Below, one piece after another: positions 43,374-51,677 of a stretch of DNA of 64,000 nucleotides. A program made the translations under genes and the position numbers. Origin of the DNA: Roseibium marinum (GTDB lineage: Bacteria > Pseudomonadota > Alphaproteobacteria > Rhizobiales > Stappiaceae). The notes under the pieces are model-generated. The model was not told the origin of the DNA, searched no databases, and saw only the letters and a program-made list of their open reading frames with translations. The stretch spans positions 186,001-250,000 of the forward strand of contig NZ_PPCN01000008.1 in assembly GCF_002906165.1 (NCBI RefSeq), given 5' to 3'. Within the stretch, counting starts at the first letter, position 1, and each line of letters starts with the position of its first letter.

Positions 43374-43396
43374 AGCAGCCGCTCCGGCTGCTTTTT
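43374..43396 (+). terminator. Intrinsic terminator between rplY and pth
   Basis: AGCAGCC (43374-43380) pairs with GGCTGCT (43386-43392) around GCTCC, followed by a T run. A second, larger stem (GGAGGCAGC with GCTGCCTCC, 43329-43348) lies just upstream without a T run. pth begins 32 bases later, so read-through or a separate promoter must supply it. Confidence 0.8.
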
Positions 43397-43427
43397 CATT
43401 TCAGGATGCAGTCTTGGAAGGCATGCC

Positions 43428-44174
43428 ATGAAATTGATCGTCGGCCTAGGCAATCCGGGCACGAACTATGCTGGTACCCGGCATAATATCGGCTTCATGG
43501 CCATCGATGAGATCCATCGACGCCATTGCAGCGCCCACCCGTGGCGATCCCGGTTTCAGGGCCATGTTTGCGAAAACCGCATCGGCGCTGAGAATGTCCT
43601 GCTGCTCAAGCCCTCCACCTACATGAACGATTCAGGCCGCTCCGTCGGCGAAGCCATGCGCTTCTACAAACTGGAGCCGGAAGACATCTTCGTGATCTAT
43701 GACGAGCTCGACCTGCCCCCGGGCAAGTTCCGCATGAAGAAGGGCGGCGGCCATGGCGGCCACAATGGCATCAGGTCGATTTCCGATCATATCGGCCCGG
43801 ACTATCGGCGCTTGCGCCTCGGCATCGGCCATCCCGGCGACAAGAACCTGGTCTCCAACTACGTTCTCGGTCATTTCGCCAAATCGGACCGGGACTGGCT
43901 GGACCCGCTGCTCGCGGAAATTGCCGACAATGCCAGCCTGCTGGCCGAGGGTAAGGACAGCCAGTTCGCCAACAAGCTGACCCTCGCCCTGGAACCGGAG
44001 AAAGCCAAGCGCAAGGAAAAATCGGACCCGGGCAAGGACGGCGGGGGCGCGGCCGGAAAACCGAAAGGCCAGAGTCACATTCGCCAGGCCCGTCAGCAGC
44101 AACCCGTCAGCGTACCGAAAACCGGCCCCATGGCCGACATGCTGAAAAGGCTGCTCGGCGGAGACAAGAGCTGA
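43428..44174 (+). CDS. pth: Peptidyl-tRNA hydrolase with basic C-terminal extension
   Basis: Pth (248 residues) releases tRNA from prematurely dropped peptidyl-tRNA. The catalytic His is in [14 protein letters not shown] near residue 20, the conserved Asp in [20 protein letters not shown] near 93, and Asn residues are in [12 protein letters not shown] and GGHNGIRSI. The core ends near residue 190. The last 55 residues are a Lys/Gln/Gly-rich tail ([20 protein letters not shown]), longer than in E. coli Pth (194) but common in Hyphomicrobiales. The ATG at 43428 has GGAAGG upstream; the longer frame overlapping rplY is rejected. Confidence 0.95.
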   Translation: MKLIVGLGNPGTNYAGTRHNIGFMAIDEIHRRHCSAHPWRSRFQGHVCENRIGAENVLLLKPSTYMNDSGRSVGEAMRFYKLEPEDIFVIYDELDLPPGKFRMKKGGGHGGHNGIRSISDHIGPDYRRLRLGIGHPGDKNLVSNYVLGHFAKSDRDWLDPLLAEIADNASLLAEGKDSQFANKLTLALEPEKAKRKEKSDPGKDGGGAAGKPKGQSHIRQARQQQPVSVPKTGPMADMLKRLLGGDKS

Positions 44175-44298
44175 CCGGGTTTTAAGCCGCAACCGCAACC
44201 TCTGGATGTTGCAACAACACCTCTCGCGTCACATAATTGCAATGCGCGCGTCCCATGGTCTGGACGCGCTCTGACGCGACGATTCCGGGAGGTGAGTG

Positions 44299-45318
44299 AT
44301 GCGTTTCCTTTTTGTGACTGCTGTCCTGTGTCTGGTTCTGCCGGCACCGGCATCCGCCTTCTTCAAGCTTGACGGATATTTCATCGCCCAAGAGGTCTGC
44401 GAAGCCTTTCAAAGCAAGAATAAACAGACCAATCCCGGCAATATCACCACATCCGTGCACAGGGCCTATGAGATGCTCGGCCTTAACAAGGAAGGCGGAG
44501 ACTATTTCCAGGTCGTGATCGATGGCGCGCCCGTCACCAATTCCCGCTGGGTCAGCACCTCCTGCGGCATTCACGTGGTGGAAGCCGGCACCGCCATCAG
44601 CAGGCCCGTCGATGAGGACGATGACGTCGTCATCGACCAGAGCGGATCGGAATCGACCGACAATCTGCTCACCCTGAGCTGGCAGCCGGCCTTCTGCGAG
44701 ATCCGTTCCGGCAAGAAGGAGTGCCGGGACCTGAATGACGGGCTCCTGCCGCACACCACCCGTCAACTGTCGATCCACGGCCTCTGGCCACAGCCGAAGG
44801 GCAAGGATTATTGCGGCGTGCCGGCGAATGTCAAAAATCTCGACAATCCGGACAACTGGAACCGCCTCCCCTCACCGGAAATCGACACGGACACCGCCGA
44901 CGCGCTGCGCGCGGCGATGCCGGGCTTTGCCAGCTTCCTGCATCATCACGAATGGATCAAGCATGGCACCTGTTTTCTGGGAGACGGCGGGGCGGACGAA
45001 TATTTCGACGACACGCTTCACCTGACGGATCTGATCAACGACAGCGCCGTGGGCGATCTCTTCTTCAACAATGTCGGCGGGGAAATCACCGGTGCGGACA
45101 TCCGCGCCGCCTTCGACGCGGATTTCGGCGCCGGCACAGGCGAGCGGGTCGAGATCAAATGCACATCCGATGGCGGCCGCAATCTCATCAACGAAATCTG
45201 GATCAGTCTAAAGGGCACGGTCACGCCGGAAAGCGGGCTGGGCGACCTCATGCTCGCCGCCGACACCGTCGGCATGGGCTGTTCGCGCGGTCTCATCGAC
45301 CCGCCCGGACTGCAATAA
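44299..45318 (+). CDS. Ribonuclease T2 family protein with extra N-terminal domain
   Basis: A 339-residue secreted T2 RNase. After the signal peptide (MRFLFVTAVLCLVLPAPASA) comes a domain of about 95 residues that is not part of the enzyme fold. It has paired cysteines (VCEAF, TSCG) and the motif NSRWVSTSCGIHV, then an acidic linker (DEDDDVVIDQSGSE). The catalytic domain starts near 122: LSIHGLWPQ carries His160 and HHEWIKHGTC the second pair. An ATG with GGGAGG seven bases upstream is used; the GTG one codon earlier is possible. It converges on the OmpA-like gene. The added domain may bind a substrate, wall or inhibitor, which is inference. Confidence 0.9.
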   Translation: MRFLFVTAVLCLVLPAPASAFFKLDGYFIAQEVCEAFQSKNKQTNPGNITTSVHRAYEMLGLNKEGGDYFQVVIDGAPVTNSRWVSTSCGIHVVEAGTAISRPVDEDDDVVIDQSGSESTDNLLTLSWQPAFCEIRSGKKECRDLNDGLLPHTTRQLSIHGLWPQPKGKDYCGVPANVKNLDNPDNWNRLPSPEIDTDTADALRAAMPGFASFLHHHEWIKHGTCFLGDGGADEYFDDTLHLTDLINDSAVGDLFFNNVGGEITGADIRAAFDADFGAGTGERVEIKCTSDGGRNLINEIWISLKGTVTPESGLGDLMLAADTVGMGCSRGLIDPPGLQ

Positions 45319-45446
45319 GCGAAGTTTCTGCGCGGACGTTGATCGGACGCGCGGGGCACTCCCGGCGGACGCGATCGTTGCGGAGCTTGTTCTGGCACGC
45401 GATGCGCTGTCCCGCCCGCAAAAGACGGCATTTCAAGATCACCCCG

Positions 45447-46025
45447 TCACGACAATGGCGCGACATTGATGATTTCAACGCGCCGGTTCAGCCCGCTGGA
45501 GGGATTATACGGATCGACGGGACGGCTTTCGCCGTAGCCGACCGGGTAGAGCTGCTGCCGGGGAATGCCATAGAAAGCAGCCAGGAATTCAGCGACCGTC
45601 AGCGCCCGGCGCTGGGAAAGACTGACATTATACTGATACGAGCCGCGCAGGTCCGTATGTCCGGCGATCTGAAAGCGCATGTTCTTCAAACGCGGGTCCT
45701 GCAGCGCCACGCCCAGCGCCTGAAGGGTCAGGATGCCGTCATTGGTGAGGGAAGCGGAATCGAACTCGAAATTGACCGTAAGATTGATCCGTGGCAGCTC
45801 CACCTCCGGCGGCAGTTCCCCCTCGATATTGATCCCGCGGTAAGGATGCGGTTCCTTCTTGCGGAAGGACCGCACCTTGGAGCCGCTGTCCTGCGGCAGC
45901 AGAGCCCGGACGATCTCCTCGCTCGTCACCGTTTGTGCTGCAACGGGAAGCAGCAAGGCCAGCAGAACGCCAGCGGCCATGATCGGCATTACCAGCATTG
46001 GCCGGACTATAGTTGAAAACCGCAT
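45447..46025 (-). CDS. OmpA family protein
   Basis: A 192-residue exported protein with an N-terminal hydrophobic signal (VMPIMAAGVLLALLLPVAA, probable cleavage after AQ) and a C-terminal OmpA-like peptidoglycan-binding domain (residues 75-188). Visible elements are INLTVNFEFDSASLTNDGIL, FQIAGHTDLRG, LSQRRALTVAEFL and PSSGLNRRVEI. The Asp and Arg that bind diaminopimelate are both present (GHTD, NRRVE). No lipobox is seen, so it is periplasmic and wall-bound, or anchored by the uncleaved signal. It reads in the same direction as the C1 peptidase gene upstream, separated by a MITE-like element. Joint action with that peptidase is inference. Confidence 0.88.
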   Translation of the reverse strand: MRFSTIVRPMLVMPIMAAGVLLALLLPVAAQTVTSEEIVRALLPQDSGSKVRSFRKKEPHPYRGINIEGELPPEVELPRINLTVNFEFDSASLTNDGILTLQALGVALQDPRLKNMRFQIAGHTDLRGSYQYNVSLSQRRALTVAEFLAAFYGIPRQQLYPVGYGESRPVDPYNPSSGLNRRVEIINVAPLS

Positions 46026-46054
46026 GAAACCACCCCTGCAAAACTTGATAGTGT

Positions 46055-46192
46055 CTTATACTAAAGAGCGTTGATTATGACCCATCTGATGGGCCATTCC
46101 CGTTCGCCGGCGAGGCGCGCTGCTACGAGCTCCTGGCCGAAAACCCTTTAAAACAGGTCAGATGAGTCATAATCAACGCTCTTTGGTATTAG
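46055..46192. mobile_element. MITE-like element with 32-bp terminal inverted repeats
   Basis: The arms at 46058-46089 and 46158-46189 match in inverted orientation at 30 of 32 positions. They share the core AAAGAGCGTTGATTATGAC, and the whole unit is about 132 bp. The GC-rich middle (46090-46157) encodes nothing. The right end supplies the first base of the TAA stop of the C1 peptidase gene, and the left end lies 33 bases upstream of the OmpA-like start. This looks like a non-autonomous element or a palindromic repeat that inserted between two genes read in the same direction. Confidence 0.8.
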
Positions 46193-47910
46193 TCCCGTAT
46201 CGTCAGATGAAGCACGGCGGCCGAGATTTCGCGACCGAGGCTCAATTCATCCGGCCGTTCGGCCATCCCTGCCCGCAGCGCCGTCAGGAAGTGCCTGTCG
46301 TCGGCCACGCTGCCACCGCTCTTGGCACTGGCGGGCATGGTGAACTGTCCACCGCCTTCTTCCTCAAGCTCCTCGAGCTGCGAGATGGGACTGCGCGCCG
46401 CGATCACCACGATTGCTTCAGCGCCGGAAGGCGGCTGTACGGTGAATTTCTGGCGTCCCTTGCGGCCGTCCCCGTAAACGAATCTTGCGCCGAAATCCAC
46501 CTGCTGCCGGACGGGTCCCCGCCGGGGCAACAGGTTGACCACGGTGCCGTCCGCCTGAAGATAGACGATATAGAGAAAGGAGGCGAAATCGGGTGCGCGC
46601 ACCTGAAAGGCGAGCGAGTCACCGTAGGAGAGCGTCGTCTCCCCGCCAAGCATGCGGATTTCCGGCCGTGACGGTTCGGCCAGCGGCCCGTCCAGCGTTT
46701 TCAGGACCTCACAGACCGGCCAGGGACGGATCGCGACGTCGCGGATCTGCTCGGGCGCATACTCCGCCGAAAGCCCCCGAAGGGCCTCACGGCTGCTCAC
46801 GAAGCCGTTCAGGACGGGGCCGAGGCCGGACAATTCATCGACCACATACAGCCGGCTGCAGGCGTCTTCGGAAAAAGCGACCTCGTTGTCCCGATCTGTA
46901 CGGGTGATTCCGGGAACGGGACGGGGCGGAACGACATTGGTGCGCATGATGGAGGCGTTATGCATATCCGCCCTTGCGGCGGCATAGCTGATCCAGCCGT
47001 AACCGTCTCCAGCCCAGCTTGGACCCCAGGAATTCTGGACCAGAAAGGCCTGCCGCCGCTCGTCATACCCGACGAACACCATCTGGTGGCCGCCGGACGG
47101 CCCTGAATTCGGACCCAGCGATCCCCGGTATATTTCTCCCGCCTTCAGATATTGCAGGGTCGCGCCCCCGGGCTGCTCCGCCGATGGCACAACGCCAACT
47201 GTCCTGAAGCCCGTGGCGACGGGGTTCCCGGCCGCCAGCTGCTGCTTGATCGCATCCAGAACCCGGTTGCCTGCATGGCTCCGCCGCCGGCCGCTGGAAA
47301 AGATGAATTCAAACCCGCGGATACGAAAACGGGTGGGAGCGGTGGTCGCGTATTCGGCCGTGTCGGTGCAGATCGCGCTGTCGGGAACGGCATCCCTGTC
47401 CGGTGCGCCATTGCCGGAGAAATAGCGCATCGCCAGCAGCGCGTTGCTGCCTGCGTCGTCGCAGGTCGTTACCGGGTTGCGTATCCGGGAGTGGAGGAAG
47501 GCGGGACTGGGCGTGAAATTCACCTGCCCCGGCTGCGTGCCGTTTTCCAGTGCCGAATAATAGCCGCGCAGAGCATAACCGATCGCGTAGGAGACGCAGC
47601 TTCCGTAACGCTGCAGCACCGGCGGCGGCATCAGCGGCGAGAGATCGATCGCATCGGGGATATAGGCTCGGGTGACCTCGGCAGTCCTGACGTCCTGAAG
47701 CTGCGCGGGATCGATGGGCTGATCCCCTCCCAGGCCCGTCAGACTGCGCGGATCGAAGGCTTGGGCGCCGGCGGGAATGGCTCCCCATGCGGTGCCCAGA
47801 GCCAGGAGAGCAACAAGCGCGGCTGAATGAAACCCGACGCGCCGGATGAGCCCGTGGGTGAAGATCGAAACCGAGGAGATCATCCCAACCAAATTCCCGA
47901 AACATCGCAT
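46189..47910 (-). CDS. Secreted papain-like C1 peptidase with C-terminal DUF4384 domain
   Basis: The 573-residue product has an N-terminal signal or anchor (residues 27-50, FHSAALVALLALGTAWGAIP). A papain-fold domain follows with Cys105 in RYGSCVSYAIGYALRGYY, His275 in GGHQMVFVGYDERR and Asn293 in FLVQNSWGPSWAGDGYGWIS, the complete C1A triad. Residues 425-520 form a DUF4384-like domain (FLYIVYLQADGTVVNLLPRR), seen elsewhere attached to caspase-like and kinase proteins. The start could also be ATG 47883 (ten residues in). The stop codon lies at the edge of the MITE-like element, so the natural C-terminus may be slightly altered. Target proteins are unknown. Confidence 0.85.
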   Translation of the reverse strand: MRCFGNLVGMISSVSIFTHGLIRRVGFHSAALVALLALGTAWGAIPAGAQAFDPRSLTGLGGDQPIDPAQLQDVRTAEVTRAYIPDAIDLSPLMPPPVLQRYGSCVSYAIGYALRGYYSALENGTQPGQVNFTPSPAFLHSRIRNPVTTCDDAGSNALLAMRYFSGNGAPDRDAVPDSAICTDTAEYATTAPTRFRIRGFEFIFSSGRRRSHAGNRVLDAIKQQLAAGNPVATGFRTVGVVPSAEQPGGATLQYLKAGEIYRGSLGPNSGPSGGHQMVFVGYDERRQAFLVQNSWGPSWAGDGYGWISYAAARADMHNASIMRTNVVPPRPVPGITRTDRDNEVAFSEDACSRLYVVDELSGLGPVLNGFVSSREALRGLSAEYAPEQIRDVAIRPWPVCEVLKTLDGPLAEPSRPEIRMLGGETTLSYGDSLAFQVRAPDFASFLYIVYLQADGTVVNLLPRRGPVRQQVDFGARFVYGDGRKGRQKFTVQPPSGAEAIVVIAARSPISQLEELEEEGGGQFTMPASAKSGGSVADDRHFLTALRAGMAERPDELSLGREISAAVLHLTIRD

Positions 47911-48118
47911 CTTGAAATATGCTGAAGTATAGCCTATCGCGCCTGCGAAAAAAGAGCTTATACGCCCCTTCGGTCCACCGCCGGGTGCGGGACACGCAAA
48001 TTGCCGGTGGTCCCGCCCGCTTCCTGCGCCGCCGCCGCTCCAAACCCTTGACCTGCCCGGTGCGCTCGGGCATGTAGCGCTGCAACAGTTTCACGACACG
48101 AACCGAAAGCGAACTCCC

Positions 48119-49219
48119 ATGGGTTTCCAGTGCGGCATCGTCGGGCTGCCGAATGTCGGCAAGTCCACGCTCTTTAATGCGCTCACCAAGACCGCAGCGG
48201 CCCAGGCTGCCAATTATCCGTTCTGCACCATCGAACCGAATACGGGCGAAGTCGCGGTTCCGGACCCGCGCCTGTATGCGATCCGCAAGGTTGCCGGGTC
48301 CAAGGAAGTCATCCCGACCCGCATTACCTTTGTGGACATTGCCGGTCTGGTGCGCGGCGCGTCGAAGGGCGAAGGCCTGGGCAACCAGTTCCTGGCCAAC
48401 ATCCGCGAGGTCGATGCCATCGCACACGTAGTGCGCTGTTTCGAGGACGACGACATCACCCATGTCGAAGGCGCGATCGACCCGCTGGCCGATGCCGAAA
48501 CGGTGGAAACAGAACTGATGGTCTCCGACATGGAAAGCCTGGAGCGCCGCATCACCCCGCTGAGGAAGAAGGCGGGCAGCGGCGACAAGGAATCCAAGGT
48601 ACTCCTGCCGATCATGGAAGGCGCCCTCACCCTTCTGCAGGACGGCAAGCCGGCGCGCCTGCTGCAAGTGGCCGACGCGGAAGAAGCACGGCTGCTTCAG
48701 GGCCTGAACCTCCTGACGTCCAAACCGGTTCTTTATGTCTGCAACGTGGACGAGGCGTCCGCCGGAACCGGCAACGCGCTTTCCGAGAAGGTTGCCGCCA
48801 GAGCGAAGGAAGAAGGCGCGGCATGCGTCGTGATTTCCGCGGCCATCGAGGCGGAAATCTCGCAACTAGACACCGCGGAACAGGAAGAGTTCCTGGAAAC
48901 CATCGGCCTGGAAGAGCCGGGGCTCGACCGGCTGATCCGTGCTGGCTACGACCTGCTCGGCCTGATCACCTATTTCACGGCCGGGCCGAAGGAAACACGC
49001 GCCTGGACCATAACCCAGGGCACCAGGGCGCCGGGAGCTGCCGGCGTCATCCACACGGATTTCGAACGCGGCTTCATCCGGGCCCAGACCATCGCCTATG
49101 ACGACTACGTTTCGCTTGGCGGCGAAACCGCCGCCAAGGAAGCCGGCAAGGCGCGCGACGAAGGCAAGGAATACATCGTCAAGGACGGCGACATCCTGCT
49201 CTTCAAGTTCAATACGTAA
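48119..49219 (+). CDS. ychF: Redox-regulated ATPase/GTPase YchF
   Basis: YchF (366 residues) is an Obg-family P-loop protein that hydrolyses ATP better than GTP, binds ribosomes and restrains the oxidative stress response. GLPNVGKSTLFNALTKTAAA is the P-loop (residues 9-28) and NYPFCTIEPNTG the switch I region. DIAGLVRGASKGEGLGNQFL is switch II, LYVCNVDEAS replaces the NKxD base-specificity motif, and the TGS domain is at 280-364 (AWTITQGTRAPGAAGVIHTD). It stands alone, with its own promoter presumably in 47911-48118, and converges on the ABC transporter genes. Confidence 0.97.
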   Translation: MGFQCGIVGLPNVGKSTLFNALTKTAAAQAANYPFCTIEPNTGEVAVPDPRLYAIRKVAGSKEVIPTRITFVDIAGLVRGASKGEGLGNQFLANIREVDAIAHVVRCFEDDDITHVEGAIDPLADAETVETELMVSDMESLERRITPLRKKAGSGDKESKVLLPIMEGALTLLQDGKPARLLQVADAEEARLLQGLNLLTSKPVLYVCNVDEASAGTGNALSEKVAARAKEEGAACVVISAAIEAEISQLDTAEQEEFLETIGLEEPGLDRLIRAGYDLLGLITYFTAGPKETRAWTITQGTRAPGAAGVIHTDFERGFIRAQTIAYDDYVSLGGETAAKEAGKARDEGKEYIVKDGDILLFKFNT

Positions 49220-49254
49220 GACAGCGCCAGACTCTTTTCAGGCAACTCTTTGGG

Positions 49255-49281
49255 AACGCCCGGACCATGGCCCGGGCGTTT
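49255..49281. terminator. Bidirectional hairpin between ychF and the ABC permease gene
   Basis: AACGCCCGG (49255-49263) pairs with CCGGGCGTT (49272-49280), with a partly self-complementary ACCATGGC loop. It lies between convergent stops and probably ends both transcripts. Confidence 0.7.
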
Positions 49282-49297
49282 CAGCGGAAAACCGGTC

Positions 49298-50050
49298 TCA
49301 GCGGCTCGCCGCGTAATAGGACACCCGCCGCTCCAGGTAGGCGAGAATTTCCGAGACCGAGAACGCCAGGGCGAAGAGCACGATCAGCACCGCCCAGAAA
49401 TGGGCCATCAGGAAATTGTTGGCATAGAGCTCGAACAGCGCGCCGAAGCCGACGATCGAGATCAGCAGCTGACCGATGATGACACCCTTGACCGCCCGGA
49501 TCACACCGATGCGCACCCCGCCCAGGATTTCAGGCAGCGCGGCCCAGAAATAGATCTTGTAAAACGCCTGGAACGGGTTGGCCCCGTAACTGCGCGCCAT
49601 CTCCACCAGCGACCGGTTGATCTGCAGCACTCCGGCCCTGGCATTCAGGATGATGATCCAGATGGCGAAGAGCGTTGTCGTGATGATGATCGATTTCATG
49701 CCGAACCCGAACAGCACCATCAGCACCGGCACGAGCGCGGTCAGCGGTGCGCTCAGGAACATGTTCACCCAGGGCAGCAGCAACTCGTCGATGAGCCGGT
49801 TCTTGCCCATCAGGATGCCGACCGGGATGCCGATCAGCACGGAAGCCGCAACACCGGCCCCGAACGCCTGGGCCGTCTCCGAGAGAGCTTTCAGGAAAGG
49901 TGCCGTGCCGATCACCGAAGTCAGCGTCACGAGAACCTCCGACAGCGGCGGCACGAAGAACGTCAGATCCAGCCGCCCGATGATTTCCCAGACCAGGGCC
50001 CAGAGGATCAGCGAGGACATGGCCGGAAGGCGGTATCCGAAGAGTGTCAT
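49298..50050 (-). CDS. ABC transporter permease (SsuC/TauC type), second copy in operon
   Basis: A 250-residue inner-membrane permease with six helices and the EAA loop seen as EMARSYGANPFQAFYKIYFW near residues 145-165, which docks on the ATPase. The fold is that of nitrate/sulfonate/taurine and NMT1-type importers. It is the last gene of a leftward operon: regulator, binding protein, permease, ATPase, permease. Two different permease genes imply a heterodimeric channel. The ATG at 50050 lies nine bases after the ATPase stop. Confidence 0.9.
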   Translation of the reverse strand: MTLFGYRLPAMSSLILWALVWEIIGRLDLTFFVPPLSEVLVTLTSVIGTAPFLKALSETAQAFGAGVAASVLIGIPVGILMGKNRLIDELLLPWVNMFLSAPLTALVPVLMVLFGFGMKSIIITTTLFAIWIIILNARAGVLQINRSLVEMARSYGANPFQAFYKIYFWAALPEILGGVRIGVIRAVKGVIIGQLLISIVGFGALFELYANNFLMAHFWAVLIVLFALAFSVSEILAYLERRVSYYAASR

Positions 50051-50059
50051 TGGCCTCTC

Positions 50060-50872
50060 CTATTCCACGTAGCTGCGCAGCGAAGCCCAGATACTGTCGA
50101 CGATATCCAGGTATTCCGGGTCGCGGCGGATATTGTCGACATTCTTGTGCCTCAGGTCGGTCGGGCGGATGATTTCCGACACCCGGCTCGGGCGCGGCAG
50201 CAAGATCGCGATCTGGTCGGAAACATAGACCGCTTCCTCGATCGAGTGGGTGACGAAAATGAAGGTCTTGTTCTCGTGCTGCACGAGATTGAGAAGATCT
50301 TCCTGAAACTTGCGCCTGGTCTGTTCGTCGACAGCGGAAAACGGTTCGTCCATCAGCAGCACATCCGCATCGACCGACAGGGCGCGCGCAAGACCGACGC
50401 GCTGGCGCATGCCGCCGGAAAGCTGATGCGGATAGCTTTTCTCGAAACCCGCAAGCCCGACCTCGGCGATATACTTCTCGGCGATCGCCTCGCGTTCGGA
50501 TGTGGCAACGCCGCGCAGTTCCAGACCGAAAGCCACGTTGCGCAACACATTCGCCCAGGGCATCAGGGCAAAGTCCTGGAAGACGAAGGCGCGGTCCGGA
50601 CCAGGCCCCTTGACGGGCTTGCCGTTGACTTCAATCTCACCTGAATTCGGTTTCAAAAGTCCCGCGATGATCTTGAGCAGGGTTGTCTTGCCGCAGCCCG
50701 ACGGCCCCAGCAGGGATGTGAGCTGACCGCGGGGAAATTCCAGCGACAGATCTCTCAGCGCCTCGACCTCACCGTAAGTCTTGGAAATCCCCCGGGCAAC
50801 GACGGCGTTGTCGGATTGCGGCATGTCTGGCACGTTCACGGCTTCTTTAATCTGAGGCATAACCACGGACAT
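50060..50872 (-). CDS. ABC transporter ATP-binding protein (SsuB/TauB type)
   Basis: A 270-residue ATPase. Walker A is LLGPSGCGKTTLLKIIAGLL near residue 60, the Q-loop is VFQDFALMPW near 105, the signature is LSGGMRQRVGLARAL near 155 and Walker B is VLLMDEPFSAVDEQTR near 178. The switch His is in IFVTHSIEEAVYVSD. It energises the importer with the two permeases. The start is uncertain: TTG 50881, ATG 50872 and ATG 50860 are in frame; I use 50872, which overlaps the upstream permease gene by 26 bases. Confidence 0.92.
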   Translation of the reverse strand: MSVVMPQIKEAVNVPDMPQSDNAVVARGISKTYGEVEALRDLSLEFPRGQLTSLLGPSGCGKTTLLKIIAGLLKPNSGEIEVNGKPVKGPGPDRAFVFQDFALMPWANVLRNVAFGLELRGVATSEREAIAEKYIAEVGLAGFEKSYPHQLSGGMRQRVGLARALSVDADVLLMDEPFSAVDEQTRRKFQEDLLNLVQHENKTFIFVTHSIEEAVYVSDQIAILLPRPSRVSEIIRPTDLRHKNVDNIRRDPEYLDIVDSIWASLRSYVE

Positions 50873-51617
50873 TTCCTTCAAAGAGATACACTTCGAGCCG
50901 CTCCAGGAAGTTCAGGAACAGGACGGCGAGAAGGATGATGGAGAAGATCGCCGCATACATGGCGGGGTAATCCGCAATCGAGCGGCTGTAGGTGATGATG
51001 TCGCCGACGCCGGTCGGCGTGATCTTCAGTTCGGCGAGAATGGCCCCGATGAAGCCTGCGGAAACGCCAAGCCGAAGACCGCTGAAGATCACCGGCGATG
51101 CGGCGGGTATGATGATCCTGAGCATGATCATCGTATCGGAGGCCAGGAAGGACCGGCCCATCTCCTTCAGCGAGGCGGGCGTGTTGCGCACCGCGCTGGC
51201 CGTGTTGAGGACAATGACCGGCATCGCCATGATGCAGACGACAAAGACCTTTGAGGTCAGCCCGATGCCGTAGGCCATGACGAGCAGCGGGATAAGCGCC
51301 GCCAGCGGAGCGGCCTGCATGACGATGAAAATCGGCGAAAACAGCCAGTCGAACCTGGCACTCAGCCCGATCCACAATCCCAGGCCGATCCCCAGAAAGG
51401 CCGAGATGCCGACGCCAACCACCAGAGGGCGGAGCGTTTCGACATAGGCCGTAAGCAACGTGCCGTCGGCGGCCATGCGGAAGAGAGCCGCCATGGATTC
51501 GAAAAAAGTCGGAAAAGCGTAGCTGACCGGGATCATTCCCGCGATCTGCCAGGCCCCGAAAAGCACCGCCGCGGATATGATCTTGAGCCAGAGGGAACGG
51601 CGCGTCATAAGCCACAT
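50847..51617 (-). CDS. ABC transporter permease (SsuC/TauC type), first copy
   Basis: A 256-residue permease with six helices. The EAA coupling loop is LKEMGRSFLASDTMIMLRII near residue 150, and GLRLGVSAGFIGAILAELK follows. It differs in sequence from the second permease (49298-50050), so the pair probably forms a heterodimer. It follows the binding-protein gene by 60 bases, and its 3' end overlaps the ATPase gene. The ATG at 51617 is the first codon of the frame. Confidence 0.9.
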   Translation of the reverse strand: MWLMTRRSLWLKIISAAVLFGAWQIAGMIPVSYAFPTFFESMAALFRMAADGTLLTAYVETLRPLVVGVGISAFLGIGLGLWIGLSARFDWLFSPIFIVMQAAPLAALIPLLVMAYGIGLTSKVFVVCIMAMPVIVLNTASAVRNTPASLKEMGRSFLASDTMIMLRIIIPAASPVIFSGLRLGVSAGFIGAILAELKITPTGVGDIITYSRSIADYPAMYAAIFSIILLAVLFLNFLERLEVYLFEGNVRGYASD

Positions 51618-51677
51618 TCCTGATTTCGCTGAAATGAAAAGGTGGCCGCCGGACGGACCGGCGGCCGTGCAGGCAAC

